From: Oncorhynchus masou masou
Lineage: Eukaryota > Chordata > Actinopteri > Salmoniformes > Salmonidae
DNA length: 64,000 nucleotides
Direction: 5' to 3'
Assembly: GCF_036934945.1 (NCBI RefSeq)
Contig: NC_088228.1
Span: 17,750,338 to 17,814,337 of the forward strand
The position numbers and the translations under genes were made by a program. Positions 1-12,913 of this stretch are shown here, piece by piece. Every line of letters starts with the position of its first letter. Within the stretch, counting starts at the first letter, position 1. The notes beneath the pieces were generated by a model. That model searched no databases and was not told the origin of the DNA. It saw only the letters and a list, made by a program, of their open reading frames with translations.

Positions 1-232
1 GGGAACCGTATTTAGGTAGCCTGGGTTTCACTTTGTATTTCGTGGGTGATTGTTCCTGTCTCTGTGTTAGTGTTCACCAGACAGGCTGTATAGGTTTTTT
101 CACGTTCCGTTTGTTGTTTTTTGTATTTATAAGTTATTTCGTGTATCGTCATTTGTTTCATTAAAAACATGAGTAACCAACACGCTGCATTTCGGTCCGA
201 CTCTCTTTCGACAAACGAAAAACGCCGTTACA
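1..232 (+). mobile_element. Truncated solo LTR-like element (3-prime part)
   Basis: This stretch matches the last two thirds of the complete elements at 4236-4602 and 33867-34218. Shared landmarks, in order, are the GGGAACC-ATATTTAGGTAGCC block, the GTGGGTGATTGTTCC block, a CATTAAA signal-like site and the end CCGTTACA. It is cut by the window start, so neither its 5-prime end nor a target duplication can be seen. The call rests on the complete copies. Confidence 0.75.
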
Positions 233-1580
233 GTTGTTGTTTCTTTCATGACGGTCTTCATCCATAACCGTCGGTTACATGGTTATATGGTGTCTGTGTG
301 TATGTCCGTGCATTGATGCATTGGCCCATATGTTTGTTTGTGTTCTGTTTCTATGAAATCTAAAGTGTGAAGGTATGGTCACACTTTCTTTGGATAGTCC
401 CATATAGACGATCTACCGACAGTCATTCTATCAACATACCACGTTATATGCTGATAAACAACTGTTTGCTGAGGTTACGGGCACATGCTGACTAGACCAG
501 GCTCCACATGTGTATGTTGATTTTGTCCATTCACACCAGACGCGATCTGGACACACAGGTTGAAATGTCAAAACCAACTCTAAACCTACTATATTCATTT
601 GGGGACAGGTCAAAACACATGAAACATTCATGCACATTTAGCTGAAATGATTGAAAAACATGTATGTGTAAATTCATTTCACAATGCTCGCGCACACAAC
701 ACAGGCGGGCCCGCATGTTAGGGATAGGGTGTGGGTTAAGTTTAGGGTTAGGAGAAGGATTAAGGTTAGATCTAGGGTTAGGATAGTTAGTTGAAATGTT
801 GTTGACAGTTATTTAACATCTACTGAACATCTACAAACCATCTGGGACTATCCAAAAAAAGTGTTACAGAGGGTACAAATAGCAGTATGTTGTCGTGGAA
901 ATTCATACTGAGAGAGGCTTTGTCATTTCTTCAAACAATCGTCTTTATTTAATATTGATTCATTATTGCAATGATGAGACTGTAATGCAGTCTTTAACTA
1001 ATTTGTCAGCTCCAGCCATCTCTGGTGACCATACACCCAGATTAGCTGCAGGGAACTAGAGTGGAGACCATAAAAACACAGAAACTAGTAGAACAGAAAT
1101 GTCTTACAATTAGTTAAATATGAATAGTTTAATATAAAATTGATATCAAATAGAGCAGGTAAATATGTACTATTTCTATCACAATGTACATGCAAGTGTG
1201 TTTCCGTGTGTGAGTCTCACTGCATCTATACTCTATCAGTGCATGTTTCGTGTACATCCTTTACATGTGTGTGTCTTGGTATGTAAGAGCAAACATGTTA
1301 ACGTGTTCTCATTCATATATGCATGCAGTTGTTTCTGTGTATGTAGGTGTGTGTATCCATGTGTGAGATCTGCACGTCACTGGCAGGTCAGGTCACAGTA
1401 TGGTGTGTGTGTGATGGCACTGTGTGTGTGTGTAGCATGCTCATGATGGTCACTCTCAGGTCACACAGTGGGTTGCTGCTATGCTTGGGTGTGTGTAGGT
1501 GTGTGTAGGTGTGCATGTGTATAGTGTGTGTCTGACGGTCACTTTCAGGTCACAGCGCTGTGGGTGATGGCTCGCTGTGG
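233..1580. other. Intronic sequence with a degenerate telomere-like patch
   Basis: This is upstream intron of the Eph receptor gene. Between 719 and 790 the + strand holds degenerate TTAGGG-like units (GGGTTAAG, TTTAGGGTTAGG, TCTAGGGTTAGG). From about 240 to 285 a GACGGTCTTCATCCATAACC segment resembles one near 37160 and may be an old DNA-transposon remnant. I see no exon-like reading frame with splice sites. The TG-rich text from about 1190 onward grades into the TG microsatellite that follows. Confidence 0.5.
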
Positions 1581-1587
1581 ATACTGA

Positions 1588-1600
1588 GTGTGTGTGTGCG

Positions 1601-1638
<38 letters not shown>

Positions 1639-1677
1639 TGCGTGTGTGTGTGCGTGTGCGTGTATGTGTGTGTGTGT
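1588..1677. repeat. (TG)n microsatellite with CG interruptions
   Basis: Alternating TG dinucleotides with scattered CG steps run for about 90 bp. Open frames on either strand here are only low-complexity translations. Alternating purine-pyrimidine tracts of this kind can adopt Z-DNA in principle. Confidence 0.9.
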
Positions 1678-2144
1678 TTGTGAAAATACCAGATGGTTGG
1701 GGTGTCGGCTCAGTGCCAACTAAAGGGGAAGCACACAGATCTACATTATGGTGTGTGGATGCACCACAGAAATGACCCAGACACTTATATCTTATATTCC
1801 AGTTATTCTTCTCTACACACAGAAAGAAAACAAAAAAAACTGGGAATAACTGAAACTTGGAAAAACGAAACGGAGAAAACAGAATTTGGGAAAAAACTAC
1901 ATGGAACTTGATTAGGCATAAAAGCCTAAAGCGCCCTAAACTCACTCCTTTGACATGTTAATGATACCAAAGTTGGTGCACATATTCTGACCCCACAAAA
2001 GTAGTGTGCTATTTTCTTCTAGTGTTGATGTGATATTTTCTGACCCCATTTCTAAAGTTCCAGTCTTGAGATTAGATGTAAATTGTGCGTTAATGGAATG
2101 CAATTGTATTTTTCTTCCGCTGATGCCATAAGAACTCTCACATG

Positions 2145-2636
2145 TGAATTGTGTGTGTGTGTGTATATGTGTACGGCATGTGTGTGTGCCTGTGTGTACT
2201 GTACAGTAGATGCCCTGTAGCGCTCCAAGCATGTGTGTGTGTGTATATGTGTACGGCATGTGTGTGTGCCTGTGTGTACTGTACAGTAGATGCCCTGTAG
2301 CGCTCCAAGCATGTGTGTGTGTGCATATGTGTACGGCATGTGTGTGTGCCTGTGTGTACTGTACAGTAGATGCCCTGTAGCGCTCCAAGCATGTGTGTGT
2401 GTGTATATGTGTACGGCATGTGTGTGTGCCTGTGTGTATTGTACAGTAGATGCCCTGTAGTGCTCCAAGCATATGTGTGTGTGTGCATATGTGTACGGCA
2501 TGTGTGTGTGCCTGTGTGTACTGTACAGTAGATGCCCTGTAGCGCTCCAAGCATGTGTGTGTGTGTGCATATGTGTACGGCATGTGTGTGTGCCTGTGTG
2601 TACTGTACAGTAGATGCCCTGTAGCGCTCCAAGCAT
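2145..2636. repeat. 80-bp minisatellite, about 6 copies
   Basis: The block GCGCTCCAAGCATGTGTG recurs at about 2220, 2300, 2380, 2460 (GTGCTCC variant), 2542 and 2624, giving a period of 80-82 bp. Each unit holds a TG-rich half, a TGTACGGCATG core and the half ACTGTACAGTAGATGCCCTG, which contains the small palindrome CTGTACAG. Length differences between units come from the TG run. The long open frames across it are a by-product of the repeat. Confidence 0.93.
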
Positions 2637-2662
2637 GTGTGCTATGTCCCAGGGTATCAGTT

Positions 2663-3233
2663 TATCACTGGAACAACAGCAGTCTGGTCACTGGAACAAC
2701 AGCAGTCTGGTCACTGGAACAACAGCTGTCTGGTGACTGGAACAACAGCAGTCTGGTCACTGGAACAACAGCAGTCTGGTCACTGGAACAACAGCAGTCT
2801 GGTCACTGGAACAACAGCAGTCTGGTCACTGGAACAACAGCAGTCTGGTCACTGGAACAACAGCAGTCTGGTCACTGGAACAACAGCAGTCTGGTCACTG
2901 GAACAACAGCTGTCTGGTGACTGGAACAACAGCAGTCTGGTCACTGGAACAAAAGCTGTCTGGTGACTGGAACAACAGCTGTCTGGTGACTGGAACAACA
3001 GCAGTCTGGTCACTGGAACAACAGCAGTCTGGTCACTGGAACAACAGCTGTCTGGTGACTGGAACAACAGCAGTCTGGTGACTGGAACAACAGCAGTCTG
3101 GTCACTGGAACAACAGCAGTCTGGTCACTGGAACAACAGCAGTCTGGTCACTGGAACAACAGCAGTCTGGTCACTGGAACAACAGCAGTCTGGTCACTGG
3201 AACAACAGCAGTCTGGTCACTGGAACAACAGCC
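2663..3233. repeat. 23-bp minisatellite, about 25 copies
   Basis: The unit CTGGAACAACAGCAGTCTGG plus TCA recurs with an exact 23-bp period (for example 2701, 2724, 2747). Two main variants alternate in patches, AGCAGTCTGGTCA and AGCTGTCTGGTGA. The period is not a multiple of three, so translations cycle through frames and are not genes. It starts 27 bp after the end of the 80-bp array. Confidence 0.95.
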
Positions 3234-4230
3234 TAGGGTAGAAAGACTGTTGTTTCTCCGTGTCACAAGAATGAATGTAAAACCATGAAGAATGCGCAGT
3301 CCACTATAAAGATTCATTCATCAGCTTCTAATACATTCAACCCAACCTCCAGGGTTAGAGGCCCTTCCTCTCACGCATAAACACACAGTTATGATGTCAT
3401 GCACACACTTATACACACTCCCATACTTACACAAACATACTTTTATGCATTCCCTCTCAAATTTGAACACATACAAAAACACACGCTAACATAACATAAA
3501 CTCATACATGCAAATACACATTTAAAAAGTTGTTAACTGCTCTGTGCCCGAGCCTATTAAAAACTGTTATTCTTAAGGAACAGATAGTGTTAATTAGTCT
3601 GTTTTGGCAACTTTACCACCAGGAGAACCAAGTCACTGAAGAACTTCGGACCCTGTCCATCTGGTAGTGTACACACAGTCCATTGAGCCACATTTGGGAT
3701 TTATATATTGACTTTTTCTGGGTTGTCTGTTTTGGCTCTGTTGGGTGGGCCCAGTTTTAATCCGCTCCTGGCCCAAGTCTGGCTTTCAGCAAAGTGTACA
3801 ATGTCACAGGGACTGGTCTGTGTTCTTGTCTCTCTTTGTCTCTCTCTCTCTCTTTGTATTTCTAGCTCTCGCACACGCACACACACCACATATGGTCTGC
3901 TTCAAAGCTCTGCCTCGGGCACATTGATTAAACCTAGCCAATAAAGGTCAGGGCTGTCATAGCGGAGACAGGAGGCAGGTGGGCCCGAGTGTGTTGGTGT
4001 GGGGAGAAGAACCAAAGCCTGATCATTGTTTCCAAGCCTGGTCAACCACGCTGACTCAAACTATAGAGAGAGCAGAGGTTTAGATGGATGACCAGGATTC
4101 AATCTGATCGTGCTTTCTCGGCTATACACCATTTAAAGGTATTTTCCAATTGAGCCGACATAAGCAGCGTTTATGGTGAATGTGGTCTTCACGAACACGG
4201 GAATGTTGCCTTGAAAAGGTGCATAGCGGA
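3234..4230. other. Intron without recognised elements
   Basis: About 1 kb of intron between the 23-bp array and the solo LTR. It has CA-rich text (3375-3500) and short CT runs (3830-3852). No terminal inverted repeats, RT or transposase signatures, or coding exon with splice sites could be recognised. Confidence 0.4.
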
Positions 4231-4235
4231 CAAAG

Positions 4236-4602
4236 TGTCACACCCTGACCATAGTTTGCTTTGTATGTTTCTATGTTTTGGTTGGTCAGGGTGTGATATG
4301 AGTGGGCATTCTATGTTGGATGTCTTGTTTGTCTATTTCTATGTCTGGCCTGATATGATTCTCAATCAGAGGCAGGTGTTAGTCATTGTCTCTGATTGGG
4401 AACCATATTTAGGTAGCCTGTTTGGTGTTGGGTTTTGTGGGTGATTGTTCCTTGTTCCTGTGTTAGTTTGCATCAGTTTAGGCTGTTTCGGTTTTCACGT
4501 TACGTTTTTGTATTGATCGTGTTTCATCTTCATTAAAGATGTATCTAAATAACCACGCCGCATTTTGGTCCGACTCTCCTTCACACCAAGAAAACCGTTA
4601 CA
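4236..4602 (+). mobile_element. Solo LTR-like element, complete, TSD CAAAG
   Basis: The element starts TGTCACACCC and ends CCGTTACA, so it has TG...CA ends with an imperfect short inverted repeat (TGTCAC against GTTACA). It is flanked by the perfect 5-bp direct repeat CAAAG (4231-4235 and 4603-4607). At 367 bp it carries no coding sequence, and it has an ATTAAAGATG signal-like site about 75 bp before the end. These are the marks of a solo LTR left by recombination of an LTR retrotransposon. Related copies lie at 1-232, 33867-34218 and 47160-47527. The parent family cannot be named from the LTR. Confidence 0.8.
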
Positions 4603-4879
4603 CAAAGCACGATCAGAATCCCAGCTTGAATGTGCTTTGGATCAGGCTTTGTTGTAGGCCTAGATATTTACTGTTGATGAGATAGGTGACCTCCACTAGT
4701 AGAGTTCAGATGGATGCATCTCTCCATTAGCCTTTGCAGAGTAGAAACAGTAAATTAGGTGTGATGTTCTCCAACTGGTTACCATGCTACAGTCCCCACC
4801 CAGGCTCTACGCTGATATAAGCAAAGCAGCCGCTCAGATAACATCCATGGGCAGGCTAATGCAGAAAACACACATGCGT

Positions 4880-4950
<71 letters not shown>
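4880..4950. repeat. (CA)n microsatellite
   Basis: A nearly pure run of CA dinucleotides of about 70 bp. Confidence 0.95.
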
Positions 4951-4954
<4 letters not shown>

Positions 4955-5384
4955 GTATACTGTACTGTACTACAAAAAGCCAGCATTATTCTCTTCCTCC
5001 TAACTCTCTCAAAGAAGTAAACAGGCGAAGCCAGCAAAAGCCTCCAACCAGAAACAGTCACTTCTGATTCCTCCCAATGTAACACTGCCTTTGTAATAAG
5101 CACAGACATCCCTAAGCAGACAGACAGTGAGTAGACCAGGAGCGCCTGTTCAATTTAAACAGGACGGATGCAGATTTATCTGCGACAGCATTTATTATTT
5201 TGTGTGTTAGATTCCCCCATTGCTGTTTGACAGGCTTGGAAATGCTAGTACAGCCGTCACTTAGCATTCAATGAGCAACAACTGACTGCTGTTCAAAAAC
5301 ACAATCTGGCTGGGACACTGCTGCTGCAGAGGATGCAAAGAGGAGAGAGAATCTCTGAGCTTGAAGGTTTCTCTCCAACTCTAG

Positions 5385-5530
5385 CTCTCTCTCTCTCTCT
5401 CTCTCTCTTTTTATATCTCTCCTTCTCTCCCTCTTTATATCTCTTTATTTTGCTCTGAGCTTCTCCCCCTCTCTCTCTCCACCTCCCTCTCTCTTCTATG
5501 CCCTTTCTACTCCTCTCCCCTCCCCTCCCC

Positions 5531-5628
<98 letters not shown>
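5385..5628. repeat. (CT)n-rich tract
   Basis: Pyrimidine-only text with a pure CT run at 5385-5407 and a longer one from about 5534 to 5626, interrupted by single A bases. The strand asymmetry makes it a possible triplex (H-DNA) former. The leucine-serine open frames are artefacts. Confidence 0.93.
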
Positions 5629-5629
5629 T

Positions 5630-7450
5630 GTGTGTTTGTGTGTTAGTGTTAGTTGGTTCAGTTTGGTGGCTTTGTCCCTTATAGTTAGGATTCAGGGATG
5701 GTTAGCTGATCCTAGATCTGTGCATAAGTGTGACACATCCATCACCCTGCTGTATGAAGCTGCACTTACACACTGATCTAAGATTTGACATGGTTAGGAT
5801 TTGTGGGTAAGCTGTCTGTGTCTACTCCTATGATGAAGCCTATGTAAGCTCTTTGAAGAAGGCCGTAACATCATAGCTGAGTCATGATCTGAATGCTAGA
5901 CAATGTCATCAATTAAATCATCATTGATGCCATCAATCGTGTCATTGCTGTCTCCCTGACAGACTGATGACGCCATGGCTGTTCTACTGTGAGGGCAGGT
6001 GAGGTCATAGGTGACTCACTCCAGGAGGTAGTCGTTAAAGATGGTCCCTATGGAGACTCCCTGAGGGACATCTGATGTTAAGAGTGGCGGAGAGTTTTCT
6101 GTTTTCTGAAACGGGGACGTGAGTCTACTACAGCCTCAGTACTGGCTGTCCCCTGCAAGTTAGACATGTCAAACGACCAGACTTCTGCTTTTCGTCTCTT
6201 CTACTTTTTCCCCTTTACCCTTGACTCCATGTGTGAAAATGTCACAGAGCCCCAGAGATGGGTAGGAGATGTGACACATCCCGTGACACCTCCGCTTGAT
6301 TTAAAAAATAGAGAAAATGTCCACTCACTGTTTTCCTGCTCCCAGATGTGATTTTTGATGAAGCTTAGCCTAGTCATAGTTCAACGTTTCAACCAGTGAA
6401 ATGTTGCCAGAAATACAGTCCATGTTGGAAGAAACTGTACTCAGAGCATCCAGGTATAATGCATTATGATACAGACATTACAATATCTTACACGGGAATG
6501 TTTACCAAATATCACATTAATGAACAGCAAACAGTGAGCGGTCATTGACCTTCTTCCTAGAGATATCTATCCAGCTCAGGTGGATTACGATTCGTCTGGT
6601 ATGAGCTTGTCATCTAACCAATAAGGACACCACCGTGACACTGGCCTGTACTCCGTAAGCTACTTCTGTTTACTGCATTATTCAACACCAAAAGCATTTC
6701 AAAATCAAGAGGTTTCCTTTGATCGTAGAGAGGTGCCTACTTTAATGTACGTGACGAGTCGGTTTCTCACAGCACTTACCCAATCATTTCCGTATTTCCT
6801 TTGTTGCTGTGTGTGTCTCTGACTTGGCGTAGTCTGACTGACACGTTTGCTTACAGTGCTCTAAGTGACAGGCATTATCACAGCTACATGCTCTTCTTTT
6901 AGTAGGCTGACACAGGAAGCAGCTTCTTATGAAGTGTTATAATGCCCCATAAACATGTTCCCTGAACGAGGTGATTTATCCTTGAATCACTCATTATATT
7001 GATTCACCAGGTTAAAATGCTCTTTATTAAAATGATCGGCAGTGGAAATGAAGGCGGGAGCGTCGTAATGTCTGAAACATCATTGTTCAAGAGAAGTGTA
7101 GTGGGGTAGCTGGGGAAAGAGTGGACATCTTTAGCTAACTGCTAATGATTCATTGATCGGCCCATGAAGTTAATGAGCTGAAGCCTTTTTAAAAGAGAAA
7201 AGTGCAGAGACAGATGAGGAGAAGAGGAGTACGGACCTAATGGCCTCTCGAAGAAGAAGAAGGGAGGAGAAGGATGAGTGGAGGAGAGGAAAAGCTTTTT
7301 TCTCTGAACATACAGTGTATTTAATCCCCTCACATTATGAAATCTTAAAGTATTATGGGTAATTGACATGGTCTGTACATGACTGTACTGTTTCTTTTAT
7401 GACACAATCTTATTGTCTTGTATCAAGTATTTGTCATGTCTGTATATACA
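5630..7450. other. Intron, mostly low-copy sequence
   Basis: About 1.8 kb of non-repetitive intron. The part 6850-7080 has balanced AT-rich text with homeodomain-like TTAATT/ATTAAA words (for example near 7021-7032). It is one of the places where conserved non-coding sequence could sit, but conservation cannot be judged from one genome. A GATCCTAGATCTG segment near 5709 resembles part of a short palindromic fish mini-element seen again near 44.7 kb. No exon is recognised. Confidence 0.4.
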
Positions 7451-7453
7451 TTA

Positions 7454-9585
7454 CCAAATCAAATCAAATTGTATTGGTCACATACACATGGTTAGCAGAT
7501 GTTAATGGTCACATACACATGGTTAGCAGATGTTATTGGTCACATACACATGGTTAGCAGATGTTATTGGTCACATACACATGGTTAGCAGATGAGTGTA
7601 GAGAAATGCTTGTGCTTCTAGTTCTGACAGTGCAGTAATATCTAACAAGTAATCTAACAATTCCCCCAAAACGGCCTAATACACACACATCTAACGAGGC
7701 GAATGAGAATATGTACATATAAGTATATTGATGAGCAATGGCCGAGCGGCATAGGCAAGGTGCAATAGATGGTATAAAATACAGTATATACATGTGATAT
7801 TAGTAATGTAAGATATGTAAACATTATTAAGATGGCATTATTTAAAGGTGATGATCCATTTATTAAAGTGGCCAGTGATTGAGTCTGTGAGTTAGTGATG
7901 GCTGTTGAGCAGTCTGATGGCCTTGAGATAAAAGCTGTTTTTCAGTCTCTCGGCTTTGATGCACCTGTACTGACTTCGCCTTCCGGATGGTAGCGGTGTG
8001 AACGGCAGTGGCTCGGGTGGTTGTTGCCCTTGATCTTTTTGGCCTCCCTGTGACATTGGGTGCTGTACGTACCATGGAGGGCAGGTAGTTAGCCCCCGGT
8101 GATGCGTTGTGCAGACCGCACTTCCCTCTGGAGAGCCTTGTGGTTGAAGGCGGTGCAATACGAGGCTGTGATACAGCCCGACAGGATGCTCTCGATTGTG
8201 CATCTGTAAAAGTTTGTCAGGGTTTTGCGTGACAAGCCAAATTTCTTCAGCCTCCTGGGGTTGAAGAGGTGCTGTTGCGCCTTCTTCACCACACTGTCTG
8301 TGTGGGTGGACCATTTTAGTTTGTCTGTGATGTGTACGCTCAGGAACTTAAAACTTTCCAGCTTCTCCACTGCTGTCCCTTCAATGTGGATAGGGAGGTG
8401 CACACTCTGCTGTTTCCTGAAGTCCATGATCATCTCCTTTGTTTTAGTTAACGTTGAGTGAGAGGTTGTTTTCCTGACACCACTCTCCGAGTGCCCTCTC
8501 CTCCTCCCTGTAGGTTGTCTAGTTGTTGTTGGTAATCAAGCCCACTACTGTTGTGTCGTCTGCAAACTTGATGGTTGTGTTGGAGGCGTGTGACCACACA
8601 GTCATGGGTGAACAGGGAGTACAGGAGTGGTCTGAGCACGCACCCTTTTGGGGCCCCAGTGTTGAGGGTCAGCGAGGGTCACCTACCTTCACCACCTGGG
8701 GACGGCCCATCAGAAAGTCCAGGACCCAAATGCACAGGGCATGGTTGAGACCCAGGGCCTCCAGCTTGATGATGAGCTTGGAGGGTACTATGGTGTTGAT
8801 TGCTGAGCCGTCGTCAATGAACAGCATTCTTACAAAGGTATTCCTCTTGTCCAGATGGGATAGGGCAGTGTGCAGTGTGATGGCGATTGCATCATCTGTG
8901 GACCTGTTGCGGCGGTATGCAAACTGAAGTGGGTCTAGGGTGGCCAGTAAGGTGGAGGTGATATGATCCTTGACTAGTCTTTCAAAGCACTTCATGATGA
9001 CAAGTGAGTGCTACGGGGCGGTAGTCATTTAGTTCAGTTTTCTTTGCCTTCTTGGGTACAGGAACAATGGTGGCCATCTTGAAGCATGTGGGGACAGGAG
9101 ACTGGGATAGGGATTGATTGAATATATCTATAAACACACCAGCCAGCTGGTCTGCGCATGCTCTGAGGACACGGCTAAGGATGTTGTCTGGGCCGTCAGC
9201 CTTGCGAGGGTTAACACGTTTAAATGTTTTACTCACGTCGGCCACGGAGAAGGAGCGGGAGGGATCGCAGTCCTTGTTAGCGGGCCACGACAGTAGCACT
9301 GTATTATCCTCAAAGGGGGCAAAGAAGTTGTTTAGTTTGTCTGGAAGTGTGACGTCGGTGTCCGTGACGGGCTTGGTTTTCTTTTTGTAGTCCGTGATTT
9401 CCTGTAGACTCTGCCACCAACGTCTCATGTCTGAGCCGTTGAATTGCGACTCCACTTTGTCCCTGTACCGGCATTTCACTTGTTTGATTGCCTTGCGGAG
9501 GGAATAACTACACTGTTTATATTCAGCCATATTCTCTGACCTCTTTCCATGGTTAAATGCGGTGGTTTGCACTTTCAGTATGGTG
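7454..9585 (-). pseudogene. LINE (non-LTR retrotransposon) relic, RT and 3-prime UTR
   Basis: Read on the minus strand this is the 3-prime part of a fish LINE of the Jockey/L2-CR1 type. From 9572 downward, pieces in different frames give KADGPDNILSRVLRACADQL, then DYRPVALT, KCFERLVKDHI, QFAYRRNRSTDDAI, LFIDDGSAINTI (normally LFIDYSSAFNTI), FADDTTV (encoded at about 8542-8562 but out of frame with its upstream partner), SFKFLSVHITDKLKWSTHTD and SAQRITGG. Reverse transcriptase of such elements copies their own RNA at the target site. Several frameshifts and the damaged A box make this copy dead. It ends in a 3-prime UTR with an internal short tandem repeat (7475-7594). Its 5-prime half is missing, as is usual for LINE insertions. 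Confidence 0.9.
7475..7594. repeat. 31-bp tandem repeat inside LINE 3-prime UTR
   Basis: Four near-perfect copies of a 31-bp unit containing GGTCACATACACATGG and TTAGCAGATGTTA. The same words occur once in typical copies of this LINE tail, so the array is a local expansion inside the element. Confidence 0.9.
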
Positions 9586-12370
9586 GAGTGGAGAGGAGAG
9601 GAGAGGGGAGAGAAGAGTGGAGAGGAGGGGAGAGGAAGCGAGATGAGAGGAGGGGAGGATGGGAGAAGAGAATAGAAGAGAGGAGGGAGATGAGATGAAT
9701 TTCAAAGAATCACATTCACAGGCAAAGTTGGCGGAGAGTGTTAGGGCCGTACTGTGGAACAGAGGCAGAAGTTTAATGTGCCTTTAAAATAGGAATGCGG
9801 GGATTATATCTGCCTTCTATTGATCTTGGCCATCTGTGAGTGCAGATGGATGGGAGATTCAGAGTTTATTAGTAGAGTGTTATTAAAGACACTGTGCCAA
9901 TGAAACCCTTGATCCACAGGAAACATACTGTATGACCGCCTCTTCTCTTCGTTTCTCTTTTCTTGTTTTATGTTCTCTTTCCGCTCTTCTCTTCTCTTCT
10001 CCTCTCCTCTACTCTTGGCAGTAAGCACTAGAAGGAAAAGGAGCCAGGTGAGTTCCTAGCTTGGGTCTGATTACACTGTAGATTGTAGAGAGAGGCAGCG
10101 AGCACATGTTACTGCTTGCTGAGTAGCGATATGTTAGCAGGGGGCTTCTCTCTCTGCCTCTCTACCTCTTTGCCATAGCTGGAGCGGCATCGCACGCTGC
10201 TGGAATACCAATGAATACCGATACTGCTACGGTCCACCCTCCTTTGGCCCTCTCTCTATATCTGAACGCTATACTTACAGGCTTGGCACACGGCCCCATC
10301 TTCCTGGAAATGAAATGGATCCGGTCATGTGTGCGAGACGTGATAGGACCGTGCCAAGTGCCAAGGCTCTCTGGTTATATGGGGGAGCTGGAGTTAAAAG
10401 CTGATATGGGTCCCTTGATGTTGTGTACACACACACTGTGTGGGTCCCCACACTAGCATGCACGAATGAACAAACACACACTTGCACTCACACACACACA
10501 CACACGGACCCTTTTCGCCCTGCTGGTAGACCAGATTTCCCTGTTGCCGGCACGTCTGTCGTTGGCCGGGCCATTCAAATAGGAGCCGAGCTGCCGGTAC
10601 GGGCCAGAGAAACACCGGCTGTGGCGTTGCCATGGTGACAGCCTGCCCGTTGGGCGTGGGCTTTGCCATAGTGTGTGTCTGCGTGTCAGTGAGCATGCTC
10701 CTACACACACACCTGCTCTCCCTTCTCCTCTACCCTTATGTATATTTAAACGAAAAGGACAATCCTTATCGACTATCTGTTAACATCGTATTAGCTGTGT
10801 TGATTACCTGTGATTGTTCTGCCGTGTTGTAATACACACTAATGAGCAACAGAATTCACACAGTAATGTTATTTTGTGTCCATAAAGCTGTGGATTTTCT
10901 CTCCTAGCTGCTGGCGTGCGCTCTATTGAATACAGCCAGCCATGGCATGACATACAGAGAGGCAGACTGCCGGCAGTAGCCGCGTAGAACTCCAACTACC
11001 CAACTATCTCCCTGCTTTTTCTGTCTAATCTCTCTCAACATCTCTCTTCTTCAGATTGGAATGTACTGTGTTTGATGTAGGGAACTGATAATGGGGTTTG
11101 CGAAGAGGGCTGATATTGGGCTTCTGATATGTTGGGTTAGAGGTTGTATTGGGTCGCTGAGTGTTATGTGGATATTGTATATTTTTGGTGCAGACATTTG
11201 GGATATAGGGCTGTATTGGGTTGGAAAGTTGTGTGTTTGGTGCGAAGTGGAGAGTGCAGAGTCAACACCCTGACACAGACAGAATAGACATGATTAATGA
11301 TCAGTCCAGTGGGCTTTTCAGGGGAGGAACTCTTCAACTCTTCAGCAGAGAGCTATGGAGAGCGGACTAGGGGTGTTCCAGCCCAGAGTCCTACAATCCT
11401 TCCTTTACTCCTTCAGAAAACGCCCCCAGTCTCAACCCTCCAGCTCTCCATTATTTGATCCCTTCCTAAATGTTCTCTGTCCAGTGAGAGATTGGCAGGT
11501 GCTGACAGAGTGGGGCAGAGGTCCAGGAGACACACCCCTACCCAGAGGACCCTCATTCTCCGTAGGACCCCGCAATTTATGTCATGATGTCATCACCGTG
11601 ACTTTTAAACTATCAATTCCCACAAAAAAAGTTGCTCGTTTCTGTTGTGCTAGTGATGAAAAGATTATATTTCAAAGCCACTTTCTGCTTTGAGCAATAG
11701 CATTGTCCTTCTTTACAGTTAATTCCCTTTGAAGTTGTTCAGAAAATGATAAACACCTGGTTTAAAAAAATAAAAAGCTCATTACTTGCCTTCCTGATTC
11801 ACAAATGAACAATGGCAGAGAGGAGAGTGAATACAAATGAGCTCCGCTCTTGATTGACTTGACCTCTTGGTATTTTGCTGTTTCCACCATATTTTGTCAT
11901 CGTCTTTGGCAAAACATATTAATTTAGCTTACTCAACTTCAAAGTCTTATAGGCTGACCACGCCACTCGCGTTGCAAAATAAATGTAGAAATCAGTTATT
12001 AAATTATTGCACCCACACTGCTCGCGCGCGTCAACGAGCGTCAGTGGTGCCAGGGGCTAAAATAGAACTCCTTTCTATTTCTGACGCAGATTGTGCTGCT
12101 CGTTCTGCCTCTCCCATCTCCTCATTGGTTTATAGAAACAGGTACCCACGTGGCATCTCTTCATTGGTTATACCCATGTGGGTGATAAATAGGACAAATT
12201 AGCTAGCAAGTGCAAGCTAACTAGCTAAATTGCCATAAATGTTTAATGCTTTTCGACCTGTCCCCAAATAATGTCATTGAATCAGAGTTTGTTTTGATAT
12301 TTTAACCTGCGTGTCGTGATCGCATTTGGTGTGGGGGGGACAAAATAAATGTATGCACGAAGGCGCACAG
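9586..12370. other. Intron with GA-rich patches and low-copy sequence
   Basis: The first 100 bp (9580-9690) are GA-rich (GAGGGGAGAG-like words), and 9940-10015 is CT-rich. Short CA tracts lie at 10490-10505 and TG text at 10670-10690. The segment 11680-11880 is non-repetitive and includes a GAACAATGG SOX-like word and GATAAACACCTGG, so it is a weak candidate for conserved regulatory DNA. I found no exon with matching splice sites and no transposon termini in these 2.8 kb. Confidence 0.4.
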
Positions 12371-12390
12371 CCGGTTTGGGTTCCGTGTCT

Positions 12391-12666
<276 letters not shown>

Positions 12667-12913
12667 ATGATTCTATACACTAAGCTTCATCCCATGTGAT
12701 AGATGGGGTGTGGGGTTAAAGGTTAAGGGTGTGTTTGGGGTGATAACAGTTACTCTTAAGGGTCATTAAATATGACTTCTCTCCTTCTGACCTTCTCTGA
12801 ATGTCAATCTGTCTATGTCTACTGGCCAATATTGAGAAGTGATGGCTCTTACCTAAGACCAGGGACACTCTGGGGTCTAGTTGTAACTTATAACTAGGAC
12901 AACAACAAACAAA

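Noticed and set aside
1942..2636. His/Thr-rich minus-strand frames up to 213 codons
   Set aside because: They are translations of TG-rich 80-bp units.
7863..9572. A host gene on the minus strand
   Set aside because: The pieces carry reverse transcriptase signatures with frameshifts, so this is a LINE relic.
11867..12202. 111-codon plus-strand frame as an exon
   Set aside because: Not a repeat, but without recognisable motifs or convincing splice sites, and of a length expected by chance in 64 kb.
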